Shown: piece by piece, positions 43,008 to 52,679 of the stretch
Position numbering within the stretch: position 1 is the first letter of the stretch
Layout: each line of letters starts with the position of its first letter
Assembly: GCF_905171775.1 (NCBI RefSeq)
Contig: NC_053489.1
Span: 147,275,642-147,339,641, forward strand
Length of the DNA stretch: 64,000 nucleotides
Reading direction: 5' to 3'
From: Rana temporaria
Taxonomy: Eukaryota > Chordata > Amphibia > Anura > Ranidae
Program-made: the position numbers and the translations under genes
The notes under the pieces: model-generated
Told to the model about the DNA's origin: nothing
Databases searched by the model: none
The model's input: only the letters and a program-made list of their open reading frames with translations

Positions 43008-46000
43008 TCAATCTGCCTCTGCCCACAGATAGGTTTTTAGATCCCTCCTGAATGTGGGTAGGTCAGGACTCTGTCTAAGACTTAGGGGAAGTAGATTCCA
43101 TTCTCTCGGGCCAAGGACAGAAAAAGCCCTGCCCCCCCCCCATTTTTTCAGCCGACTCTTTGGCTGTTCCAAACGGAATTGGCAGCTCCATCTAAGGGAG
43201 CGGCCAGTAACATGTCTATTCAATTTCTCACAGAGATAGGCGGGTCCTAGCCCGTGAAACGCTTTAAAAACAAGTGTTAGAATTTTAAAACGCACCCTCT
43301 GACCAACTGGCAGCCAATGCAGGGCAGCCTGATGTCTCGCGGTGGGGCAGTGGCCTCTGAGATTTAATGCAAGCCTTACCGCCTGATTCTGGACTTTTTG
43401 AAGTCTCCTAATCTGGACTTGAGGCAGTCCAGCCAGGAGACCATTACAATAGTCCAGATGGGGAAGGACCAGAGCGCGCACTACCGAGATCCTTTCCAGA
43501 TCTGACAGAAAAGGCAAAATACGGTAAAGAAGCCGCATCTTAAAATGGCAGGTCTTGACAACCTGACCGACATAGGGGATTAGCGTCAAGTCGCTGTCAA
43601 TTAGGACCCCTAGTGTCCCCACCGTGTCGGCCGTCCGCGGGCACACCCCTGCCCCATCGGGCCATGATAACACCCAGTGTCCCTCAGGAATATTCCCTGA
43701 TCTCAGAACCTCGGTTTTGGCCTGGTTTAGCTGCAGGTAGTTAGCTGCCATCCAGTTTTTTATGATCTCCAAACCTGCTACCAACTTGGCCTCCGCCTCC
43801 GGCTCATTGGTCGAGATTCTGGAGAACAACTGGGTGTCATCCGCATAGGACTGAAATCGAAGTCCCAGACTTGTGATCACCACCAGCAGAGGGCGAAGAT
43901 AGATGTTAAAGAGAAGAGGGGAAAGCGGGGACCCCTGTGGGACTCCACACGTCACCTTGATAGGCTCCGAGTAGAAGTCCCCCAGTGTCACCCTATACTC
44001 CCTCTCCTCTAAAAATGACTTAAACCATTTCAAGGCCTGGTCACTCACACTCGCCACCTCCTGAAGCCGTGTCAGCAAGATCTGGTGATTTACTGTGTCG
44101 AATGCGTCTGGCAGGTCCAAGAGAATAAGGATTGAGTGGGCCCCCCGGTCCGCGTCGACCAGTAGATGGTCCATGACATCCAGCAACGCCGTCTCCGTCC
44201 CATGTTTGGGCCGGAAACCGGACTGCCACTTATCGAACAGATTGCCCTCCTCCATGAAAAGCTGCAGCTGACCACAGACAACCTTCTCCATTATCTTGGC
44301 TGGAAAGGATAGCCCTGTGATAGGCCTGGACTTCTCCGGGTCAGAGGGATCGGTACCACCTTTTTTTAAGATAGGGGTAACAATTGCCCGTTTAAAAAAT
44401 CTAGGAACGGTACCGTCCACTAGAGAGCAATTGATAAGGTCAGCCAAAACTGGGGCTAAAATCACACGGGCTTCTTTAAACACCTGGCCTGGACACGGGT
44501 CGGAAGGAGGAGCTGAGGCCTTAGATTTCGCAATTAAATCCAAGACTTCTATGGCGGAAACTGTCCTAAAATCAAATTCTGAAACCAGAATTTCTGGTAC
44601 CCTTACCGCCGACGGGGGTGACCTTGTCATCTCCAGTTCGGCACTTACCTGGCCTTCAAGGCCCTTATATATTTAAATTATTTTATTCACAAAAAAGTCT
44701 GCAAACTCTTGGGCTTTCTCTTTAGAAGCCTTCACCTCCATCTGGGCTGCCTGTGGACTGGCGAAATTCCTCACTATCCTAAACAACTCCTGAGGGTTGT
44801 TAGCCTCAATCTTAGATGATATATAAGATCTTTTTACACGTACAATTGCCGCTTTATAACCGCGCATGAAGATTCTCCATTTTATAAGGTTAGGTTTGGA
44901 CTGGTTTTTCCGCCACATTCTTTCCAGGGCTCGTCCCTTTTTCCTTAAGTCAGCCATATCAAGAGAGAACCAGTCTGCTGAGCCCAGTTTTCTACCTTTT
45001 TTTGCTTTTCTGGACTGTACTGGGGCTACTATATCCATGGCTGCTGTTATACCATAATGCAGCATCTGAAAAAACTCATCAGTTTTTGTTTTACCTTCTG
45101 AGTTATTAGCTAACTCTGTTGCTAAATGTTGATTAAATAGCTCTTGGGGGAAGTCTTTAAAACTTCGGAAGGTAGCATCTTTATGCTGAACTCCTTCATT
45201 ATCGCCCCCAACTGGAAGATCTATATCAAACAGTAAAATTGCATGATCAGACCAAGGGTAGGGGACCACATTCCGCAGGGATATAGCTATATCCCTGGAA
45301 AGTATTACATCCAGAGTGTGTCCCAGCATATGAGTAGGTTCCGTCTTCAGGATGGATAAGTCCAACTCATCTCCTTTTTGACGGAAAAGACAGGCTTCAG
45401 CTAAATCTGGTTTGTCTAACCACACATTAAAATCACCCAACAGAAGTGTGGGGGCCAACTTACAAAGGGCATTATCTGCCCAGGTCCAGAAAAACTCTAG
45501 TGCCAAAGCCTTCCTGGCAGGGGAAATATATATAATGTGTATATCATAAAAAATATTAACTGCACATTCTAATTGCAGGGATAGAATTTCACAACCCATT
45601 CCTCGAGTCTCATTCCTTTTTTTTATAGTAAAAACATCCTTAAAGATAATAGCAGTCCCACCTCCCCGTCTATTAACCCTATTTTGAGTAAATATCTTGT
45701 ACCCCGACGGTACTGCTGCAGATAAAGCAGGAGTGCTTGCATCCGTCAGCCATGTTTCAGTTATACATAAGAAATCACAATCATGTTCATTAATTACATC
45801 AAAAATATTGTTTGCATGGGCCACTAAGGAGCGAACATTCATTAAGGCCCATTTACTATTACCCACCAGTCTCCCTGCTAAATATTTATAGTGGGCTTTG
45901 TCAGGGCCACACTGAGCTTTCCCCTCCAAACGTGCTTCCTTCCGTATACTTTTTAAATAGGTTCTAAGCCCTCGACAGGGACCATAGGCCCCCTCGGTAT

Positions 46001-46091
46001 GTTGATGTCCCTTGTTAATGCAATTTAGAAACGCAGCTTTTAATCCATCTGGCTCCACTGAGCCATTGTTGTAAAACTGTAACAAGTCCAT
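43008..46091 (-). pseudogene. LINE endonuclease-reverse transcriptase, one in-frame stop
   Basis: A single frame of 1,028 codons is interrupted by only one TAA at 44,673-44,675. The first 472 residues form an apurinic-type endonuclease: N in MNVRSL (about 85), E in ITETWL (112), GGGTAIIF, LLGDFN (219-222) and SDH (281-283). The second part is the reverse transcriptase: SGFRPKHGTETALL, motif A LLDLPDAFDTVNH (about 170-182 of that part), motif B GVPQGSPLSPLLFNIY, motif C YADDTQLF (262-269), then LDYCNGLLAGLP and a C-terminal thumb/tail. The usual motif A reads DLSAAFDTVNH; here PD replaces AA or SA. It would nick DNA and copy its own RNA there. The start at 46,091 is the first ATG of the frame; no separate ORF1 is visible. 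Confidence 0.88.
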
Positions 46092-46320
46092 TTCTGATAT
46101 TTGTATCCTAGGGGCAAAAAAGAGTACTTTAGAAAGTCAAGATAAATGTATCGGAGTGTCACTTACAATTTTTGGTGTGCCCCCTCACAGGTCGCAGATC
46201 ACATGCTGTGTTCCCAGTTCCCTTCTGCTTGGAAAGATTAGTCCGGCAGCGTTTAACGCTCCCTCGCCAGTCGCGAATGGCCGCGCCGCCGCCGGCGCCG
46301 CTGCGCTGCCGCTGTGTGCC

Positions 46321-47290
46321 AGCGCTCTGGCCCAGATTATGAAGGGCAGGCAGGTGGGGCTGATGAGACGAGCCACCTGCGGGGGGCGGAGCCTAGGCGG
46401 AGCCCAGACGGGGCTCTGGCAGATGGAAACGCCTGCTCCCACGCCTCCCAGCAGTTTATCACAGGCCAAGTCACAAGGGTTTGCAGAAACACAAAAAACA
46501 CTGGAGAAACAGCAGGACGTGTAGACAGGCAGCGCCGGCAGGACCTGGCAGGTCTGGATAGCGCGACAGCGCTCTGGCCCAGATTATGAAGGGCGGGCAG
46601 GTGGGGCTGATGAGACGAGCCACCTGCGGGGGGGCGGAGCCTAGGCGGAGCCCAGACGGGGCTCTGGCAGATGGAAACGCCTGCTCCCACACCTCCCAGC
46701 AGTTTATCACAGGCCAAGTCACAAGGGTTTGCAGAAACACAAAAAACACTGGAGAAACAGCAGGACGTGTAGACAGGCAGCGCCGGCAGGACCTGGCAGG
46801 TCTGGATAGCGCATCAGCGCTCTGGCCCAGATTATGAAGGGCGGGCAGGTGGGGCTGATGAGACGAGCCACCTGCGGGGGGCGGAGCCCAGACGGGGCTC
46901 TGGCAGATGGAAACGCCTGCTCCCACGCCTCCCAGCAGTTTATCACAGGCCAAGTCACAAGGGTTTGCAGAAACACAAAAAACACTGGAGAAACAGCAGG
47001 ACGTGTAGACAGGCAGTGCCGGCAGGACCTGGCAGGTCTGGATAGCGCGTCAGCGCTCTGGCCCAGATTATGAAGGGCGGGCAGGTGGGGCTGATGAGAC
47101 GAGCCACCTGCGGGGGGCGGAGCCTAGGCGGAGCCAGACGGGGCTCTGGCAGATGGAAACGCCTGCTCCCACGCCTCCCAGCAGTTTATCACAGGCCAAG
47201 TCACAAGGGTTTGCAGAAACACAAAAAACACTGGAGAAACAGCAGGACGTGTAGACAGGCAACGCCAGCAGGACCGGCAGGTCTGGATTC
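46321..47290 (-). repeat. Four tandem ~245-bp monomers at the LINE 5' end
   Basis: Units begin at 46,321, 46,568, 46,816 and 47,052 (each at agcgctctggcccagattat), with spacings 247, 248 and 236 bp. The third unit lacks about 12 bp around cctaggcgga. The units are CpG-rich and about 95% or more alike by eye. The layout matches tandem promoter monomers known upstream of some LINEs (for example mouse L1). Promoter function is inference. Confidence 0.85.
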
Positions 47291-47545
47291 ATCAGGTAGT
47301 GTGCGGGTATTCCGTCACTTCCTCGATGCCGCAATGTCTCCTGGGAGCTTTTGTCATTGTTTCCAGGAGATCTGGAGGTCTGCCGCGAGTTATCGCTGGA
47401 TTTAGAAGAACTTGCTTAAAAAAAAAAAACATGCGCTTTAGTAATCATGCATATGAGCTTATCATTTTTTTTTTTTGGTGGGGGAGTGGATCTTGGGTGG
47501 AAGTTCCCACACTTTTTTCCCCAGGACTTGACCCCTGTTTAGTAT

Positions 47546-48177
47546 GTCACAGTACAGGTTGACTTTCATGGTTCCCTCAATTAACTGTAGCCCCCCAGCA
47601 CTCATGCAACCCCAGACCATGACACTTTCACCACAATGCTGGACTGTAGTCAAGACACACTTGTCTTTGTACTCCACACACGCTTGACATCATCTGAACC
47701 AAATAAGTTTATCTTGGTATCATCAGACCACAGGACATGGTTCCAGTAATCCATGTCCTTAGTCTGCTTGTCTTCAGAAAACTGTTTGTAGGCTTTCTTA
47801 TGCATATCATCTTTAGAAGAGGCTTCCTTCTGGGACGACAGCCATGCAGACCAATTTGATGCAGTGTGCGGCGTATGGTCCAAGCACTGACAGGCTGACC
47901 CCCCACTCATTCAACCTCTGCAGAAATGCTGGCAGCACTCATATGTCTATTTGCCAAAGATATGACGCTGAGCAAGTGCACTCAACTTCTTTGGTCGACC
48001 ATGGCCAGGCCTGTTCTGAATGGAACCTGTCCTGTTAAACCACTGTATGGTCTTAGCCACCATGCCGAAACTCAGTTTCAGGGTCTTGGCAATCTTCTTA
48101 TAGCCTAGGCCATCTTTATGTAAAGCAACAATTATTTTTTTCAGATCCTCAGAGAGTTCTTTGCCAGGAGGTGCCAT
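47546..48177 (-). pseudogene. Tc1 transposase, N-terminal part
   Basis: From the ATG at 48,177 the minus strand reads MAPPGKELSEDLKKIIVALH, a helix-turn-helix region ending KLSFGMVAKTIQ and the second motif RNRPGHGRPKKLS-like NRPGHGRPKKLSALAQRH. After a frameshift it continues HKKAYKQFSEDKQTKDMDYW, VLWSDDTKINLFG (first catalytic D) and SVMVWGCMSAGG (second D region), to the 8-bp duplication at 47,545. Gene is cut there and resumes at 42,506. At least two frameshifts and the insertion kill it. Confidence 0.88.
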
Positions 48178-48549
48178 ATTGAACTTCCAGTGACCAGTAT
48201 GAGAGAGTGAGAGCGATAACACCACATTTAACACACCTGCTCCCCATTCTCACCTGAGACCTTGTAACACTAACGAGTCACATGACACAATGGAGGAAAA
48301 ATTGCTAATTGGGACCAATTTGGACATTTTCACTTAGGGATGTACTCATTTTGTTGCCAGCAATTTAGACATTAATGGCTGTGTTGAGTTATTTTGAGGG
48401 GACAGCAAATTTACACTGTTATACAAGCTGTGCACTTACTACTTTACATTGTAGCAAAGTGTCATTTTTTCAGTGTTGTCACATGAATAGATATAATAAA
48501 ATATTTACAAAAATGTGAGGGGTGTACTCAATTTTGTGAAATACTGTAA

Positions 48550-48964
48550 AGCCTCATACACACGATCAGTCCATCCAATGAGAACGGTCTGAGGGACCGT
48601 TGTCATAGGTTAACCGATGAAGCTGACTGATGGTCCGTCGTGCCTACACACCTTCGGTTAAAAAAACGATCGTGTCAGAATGCGGTGATGTAAAACACAA
48701 CGACGTGCTGAAAAAAAACGAAGTTCAATGCTTCCAAGCATGCGTCGACTTGATTCTGAGAATGCATGGATTTTTAACCGATGGTTGTGCCTACTAATGA
48801 TCGTTTTTTTTCCATCGGTTAGGAATCCATAAATTTAAAGCAAGTTGGCTATTTTTTAACCTATGGTTTAATAACCTATGGGGCCTACACACGATCGGTT
48901 TGGACCGATAAAAACGGTCTATCAGACCGTTGTCCTCTGGTTAACCTATCGTGTGTACGAGGCC
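48550..48964. mobile_element. Palindromic MITE, AGCCTCATACACACGATC type
   Basis: The 415-bp element begins at the base after TAA (48,547-48,549), whose TA is also the Tc1 target dinucleotide, so it abuts the Tc1 end exactly. The right end is the inverse of GGCCTCGTACACACGAT followed by TTA. Body blocks are shared with 39,861-40,644. Confidence 0.8.
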
Positions 48965-49007
48965 TTATTGTGTTGACATTTCACTTTATATAGAGGATAT
49001 ACACATT

Positions 49008-49739
49008 GGGCCGGATTCAGAAAGAAATGCCTATCTTTAGGCGGGCGTAGCGTATATCAGATACACTACGCCGCCGTAACTTAGAGCGGCAGGTCCCGTA
49101 TTCACAAAGAACTTGCGCTCTAAGTTACGGTGGCGTAGTGTAAATGGGCCAGTGTAAGCCCGCCTAATTCAAACTAGGCTGGTAGTGGGCGTGTTGTATG
49201 TCAATGACTCGTGACCCCACGTAAATGACGCGCTTAATGAAAGGCGCATGCGCACGCATGCTCAGTATCACGTTGAATTGTCTCCGTAAATTACGCCCAC
49301 TCAATGCTTAGTCGATGTGAACGTAACCTACGCACAGTCCCATTCACGGACGACTTACGCAAACGACGTAAAACGTGTAAAATTCTACGCTGTTCCGACG
49401 TCCATACTTAACATTGGCTGCGCCTCATATAGCAGGGGTAACTTTACGCCGGTCAGACGCCTTACGTAAACGACGTATATTGATACGCCAGGCGCAACTA
49501 CATTCGTGAATCGGCGTATCTTACTCATTTGCATATTTTTTAATGGGAACGCCAAATGCGTCCAGCGTAACTATGCGACCACGATACGCCAGCGTAGTCA
49601 AGTTTCGTCGGTCAGCTGAAGCCATGTTTTCAGGCGTATCTAGCTTTGTGAATTGGCGTAAAGATGCGACGGCGCATATTTTAAATTACGGCGGCGTATC
49701 TGGAGATACGCCGCCGTATCTCCTTTCCGAATCCGGCCC
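49008..49739. mobile_element. CpG-rich MITE, GGGCCGGATTC termini
   Basis: The 732-bp element has inverted ends GGGCCGGATTC and ATT on both sides (49,005-49,007 and 49,740-49,742). Internal tacggcggcgta units occur in both orientations. No coding capacity. Confidence 0.85.
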
Positions 49740-49742
49740 ATT

Positions 49743-50097
49743 GTTACTTGTTAGGAGAAGATTGCTAGAAATAACATAATATTCACAGGATTCGTTGATT
49801 TGTTTCACATGTGTTAATTGCAAGCCATTTATTATTACTTGGTTGCAGAATTTTTAGATTTGCGCTGCTCATTTCCCTTTTATCACTTCAAGTATTTGCC
49901 ACAAAGATCTATTTTGTCTTGAGCTTTTAAAATATTAGATATAATGTTATGTACATAACTTAGTGCTATTCCCCTATAGTACCTAACATCCTGAAATTCT
50001 TTTTGTTAGTGATAGGCATGGAATGTTTGTATTTCAATCCACTGGTGGTATTTCTTCTAATCATAACATCAGTTTGGATCTTCATGTGATAGAACTC
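49743..50097. other. Non-coding, nothing recognised
   Basis: AT-rich DNA between two MITEs; no gene seen. Confidence 0.4.
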
Positions 50098-50100
50098 TAA

Positions 50101-50368
50101 GGCCTCGTACACACGACCGATTTTCTCGGCAAAAACCAGCAAGAAACTTGCTGGGAGATATTTTTTGCCGAGGAAACCGGTCGTGTGTACATTTTTGTCG
50201 AGGAAACTGTCGAGAAACTCGACGAGCCAAAAAGAAAGCATGTTCTCTATTTCCTTGATGGGAATGGAGAAAATTGGCTTGTCGAGTTTCTCAACGGCTT
50301 CACAAGGAACTCGACGAGCAAAACGGTGTGTTTCGCCCGTCGAGTTTATCAATCGTGTGTACGAGGCC
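50101..50368. mobile_element. Palindromic MITE, GGCCTCGTACACACGA type, short copy
   Basis: The 268-bp element has inverted ends GGCCTCGTACACACGA and exact TAA duplications (50,098-50,100 and 50,369-50,371), the classic TWA signature. Internal ctcgacgag-type units match 38,174-38,780. Confidence 0.87.
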
Positions 50369-50664
50369 TAATCCTTTATGCACAGGTTGCTCGTTATCTT
50401 TCCCAGGTGTTTTGTTAGTTCTTAACTCCTGATTACCTCTTTAAACTATTGCATGGTGGGTTCCGTCTCTTCACTGTTATTCTGTTGGATGCTCAAAGTT
50501 GTAGTATCATTTTCATCAGCTGAAACACCTGCATTTTCATTCAAGAGCTTTTTGTAATGTTTACTTCATTAAAATATCTCTTCGATCTATTACACACAGA
50601 AAATCTAGGTTTGAACTCAGCCCTCAACTTGTTCACATACTTGTAGAACATAGATATGTATTAA

Positions 50665-51188
50665 AGCGGTGGTTCACCCTCCATAGCAACATTTTAGAAT
50701 AAAATTAAGCATAGTAGCGCGAGCTACAGTATGCCTGTCTTGATTTTTTTCGCCCGGTACTCACAGTGCAATCCTCTATAGAAGATTCCGACTCCCCGCG
50801 GGCAATGGGCGTTCCTATCCAGACGGAGGATGATTGACGGCTGGCTCTGGCACGTCACGCTCCCCGAAGACAGCCGGAGTAGGTCTCGGCTCTTCACGGC
50901 GCTATACGGCGCCTGCGCACAGACCATGCGCAGGCGCCGTGAAGAGCCAAGCCTATTTCGGCTATTTCCGGAGAAGCGTGACGTGCCAGAGCCGGCCGTC
51001 AATCATCCTCCGTCTGGATAGGAACGCCCATTCCCCGCTGGGAGTCGGAATCTTCTATAGAGGATTGCACTGTGAGTACCAGGCGAAAAAAAATCAAGAC
51101 AGGCATACTGTAGCTCACGCTACTATGCCTAATTTTATGCTAGAAGAAAAAAAAAATTTTTTGTTTGTTTATAGGGTGAACCCCCGCT
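50665..51188. mobile_element. Long palindromic TTAA element (about 230-bp arms)
   Basis: The 524-bp element starts AGCGGTGGTTCACCCT and ends with the inverse of AGCGGGGGTTCACCCT; TTAA flanks both sides (50,661-50,664 and 51,189-51,192). Nearly the whole element folds back: gaggatgattgacggc mirrors gccgtcaatcatcctc, and ggctcttcacggcg mirrors cgccgtgaagagcc around a centre near 50,925. CpG-rich middle. Kolobok- or piggyBac-type by target; no coding function inferred. Confidence 0.85.
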
Positions 51189-51192
51189 TTAA

Positions 51193-51715
51193 GTGTTAAC
51201 TACATCACTTGGCTAAAATTCTTCTTGACTAAAATTATTTACTGGTTCCCCTTCCAGGCCTTGTCCCTTTGTATATATAAGCTGTCACCTGTCAGACTTG
51301 GTATTTGACAGTAGTAAAGTGATGGGACTAGGTATGTCACTGTGTGCAAGCAGAGATGTCTTTTTATTTCCGCAGGTTTCAGGGACCGTTATTAACATGG
51401 ATCTATCTTGCTGGATGATATGACTGATGGTGGATGTACATAGTAGGATATTTATTTGGTATTTGGGTTGTTTTTTTTTGTTTTTGTTTTTTTGTGAATT
51501 AGTAAGGGTACTACATACAGTACTCCTTACTTCATTCACATGGAGGAGTGTATCTGTTTGCCCTTATCTGAGTTCTGAACCTCCATAATGTGTGTTTGGG
51601 CTCAGTGTGCAATGTCTATGGACTGAGTTTAATATGCAGTTTGTGTGGTGGGAGTGTGTGACTGTAGAATGAAAAGTTATTAGAAGAGAAACTGAAGAGT
51701 TTCTGCTGGAGGAGG
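51193..51715. other. Non-coding, nothing recognised
   Basis: No gene or repeat termini seen; poly-T run near 51,470-51,495. Confidence 0.4.
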
Positions 51716-51723
51716 GATACGAG

Positions 51724-52668
51724 TAGGGTTGCCAACTTTCTGAAATGGAAATAAGGGGGGGGCGGGGCGGGGCGTGGGCTCTCCTTCCCTTTTTTTTGCT
51801 CTCCTTCCCCTTTTCTTTGATCTCCTTCCCCTATTCTTTGCTCCTTCTGCTGTCCTTCCATTTTCTTTGCTCTCCTTCCCCTTTTCTTTGCTCTCCTTCT
51901 GCTGTCCTTCCATTTTCTTTGCTCTCATTCCCCTTTTTTTGCTCTCCTTCCCCTTTTTTTGCTCTCCTTCCCCTTTTCTATGCTCTCCTTCCCCTTTTCT
52001 TTGCTCCTTCTGCTGTCCTTCCATTTTCTTTGCTCTCTTGTCCCTTTTCTCTGCTCCTCTTCCCCTTTTTTAAATCTCCTTCCCCTTTCTCTGCTCTCCT
52101 TCCCTTTGCTCTCCTCCCTCTGCCCCTCTTTCCCTTTTTTCTGCTCTCTGTCCCATTTTGTTGTCTCTTCTTCCCATTTCATTTGCTCTCCTGATGCTCT
52201 CCTTCCTCTTATCTGCTGCTATGCCTAATATCCCTTTTCTTTGCTCAACCTTCCCCTTTCCTCTGCTCTTCTCCCCTTTTCTCTCTTCTGCTTACCTTTT
52301 TTTCTCTTGTGCTCTGCTCGCTTTCTTGCAGCAGCAGCTAGTTTTCTTTCTTCTTCGTTTTCTTTCTTCTTCTCTTCTTCTTCTCTTCTTCCTATTCTTG
52401 GTACCGCGGGCGCCGGGCGGGGAATGCAGGGAGGGGTTACGTTGTGACGTCACAACGTCATCGACACGGCATTGCGGAATTGGTCAGAAGGCGGAGGGGA
52501 GGGGACGCCGATGCACAGACAGTCACTACATGATGAAAGTGACGAACACCAATAAGGTGCCGCGGAATACGGAACAAAGTGCGTTCCGTATCAGTTTGAT
52601 ACGGAACAGCACTTGTCTGTTTAAAATATGGGACGATTCCGTATTTTACGGAACGGTTGGCAATCCTA
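51724..52668. mobile_element. Non-autonomous hAT element with polypyrimidine array
   Basis: The 945-bp element starts TAGGGTTGCCAAC and ends with the inverse of TAGGATTGCCAAC. Both sides carry the exact 8-bp duplication GATACGAG (51,716-51,723 and 52,669-52,676). About 600 bp inside is a C/T-only tandem tract. The right third (52,390-52,660) is more ordinary DNA with acggaac units repeated in both directions. No transposase. Confidence 0.85.
51778..52390 (+). repeat. Polypyrimidine minisatellite (tttgctctccttcccctttt)
   Basis: Units of about 20-25 bp with the core gctctccttccccttttctt, plus longer units containing gctgtccttccattttc, repeat over 550-600 bp. The strand is almost pure C/T, so long frames on both strands here are artefacts of composition. 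Confidence 0.92.
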
Positions 52669-52679
52669 GATACGAGATA

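Larger units (their letters stand above)
42705..47290 (-). mobile_element. Nearly complete L2/CR1-group LINE
   Basis: On the minus strand: four tandem 5' monomers (46,321-47,290), a leader (46,092-46,320), one long reading frame for endonuclease plus reverse transcriptase (43,008-46,091), a 3' untranslated part, and a tail of aagcaataagcaataaac-type short repeats after gcgctatac..., typical of L2-like 3' ends. The borders with the hAT host are approximate because I see no clear target duplication. Length is about 4.6 kb. Confidence 0.85.
42515..47537. mobile_element. hAT non-autonomous element hosting a LINE
   Basis: Starts CAGGGCTCAAGTCCTG and ends with the inverse of CAGGGGTCAAGTCCTG. The 8-bp direct repeat TTTAGTAT flanks it exactly (42,507-42,514 and 47,538-47,545), which proves a hAT-type insertion in the Tc1 gene. 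Its own DNA is about 42,515-42,704 and 47,290-47,537, roughly 440 bp, non-coding. The rest is a LINE inserted later. Confidence 0.88.
41907..48546 (-). mobile_element. Tc1/mariner element split by nested insertions
   Basis: The left end CAGTATCTCACAAAAGTGAG and the right end (inverse CAGTATTTCACAAAATTGAG) are next to TA on each side (41,905-41,906 and 48,547-48,548). The element's own sequence is 41,907-42,514 plus 47,546-48,546, about 1.6 kb, the usual size for Tc1. Between lies a hAT element with a LINE inside. A second fragment of the same family's right end is at 58,236-58,439. Confidence 0.9.

Noticed and set aside
46185..47073. Repeated open frames of 80-160 codons on both strands
   Set aside because: They are the same tandem monomers translated several times; no protein domain is present.
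51745..52200. Long open frames on both strands rich in LPF/SLL or KGKE residues
   Set aside because: They are produced by the polypyrimidine tandem array; composition alone keeps the frames open.
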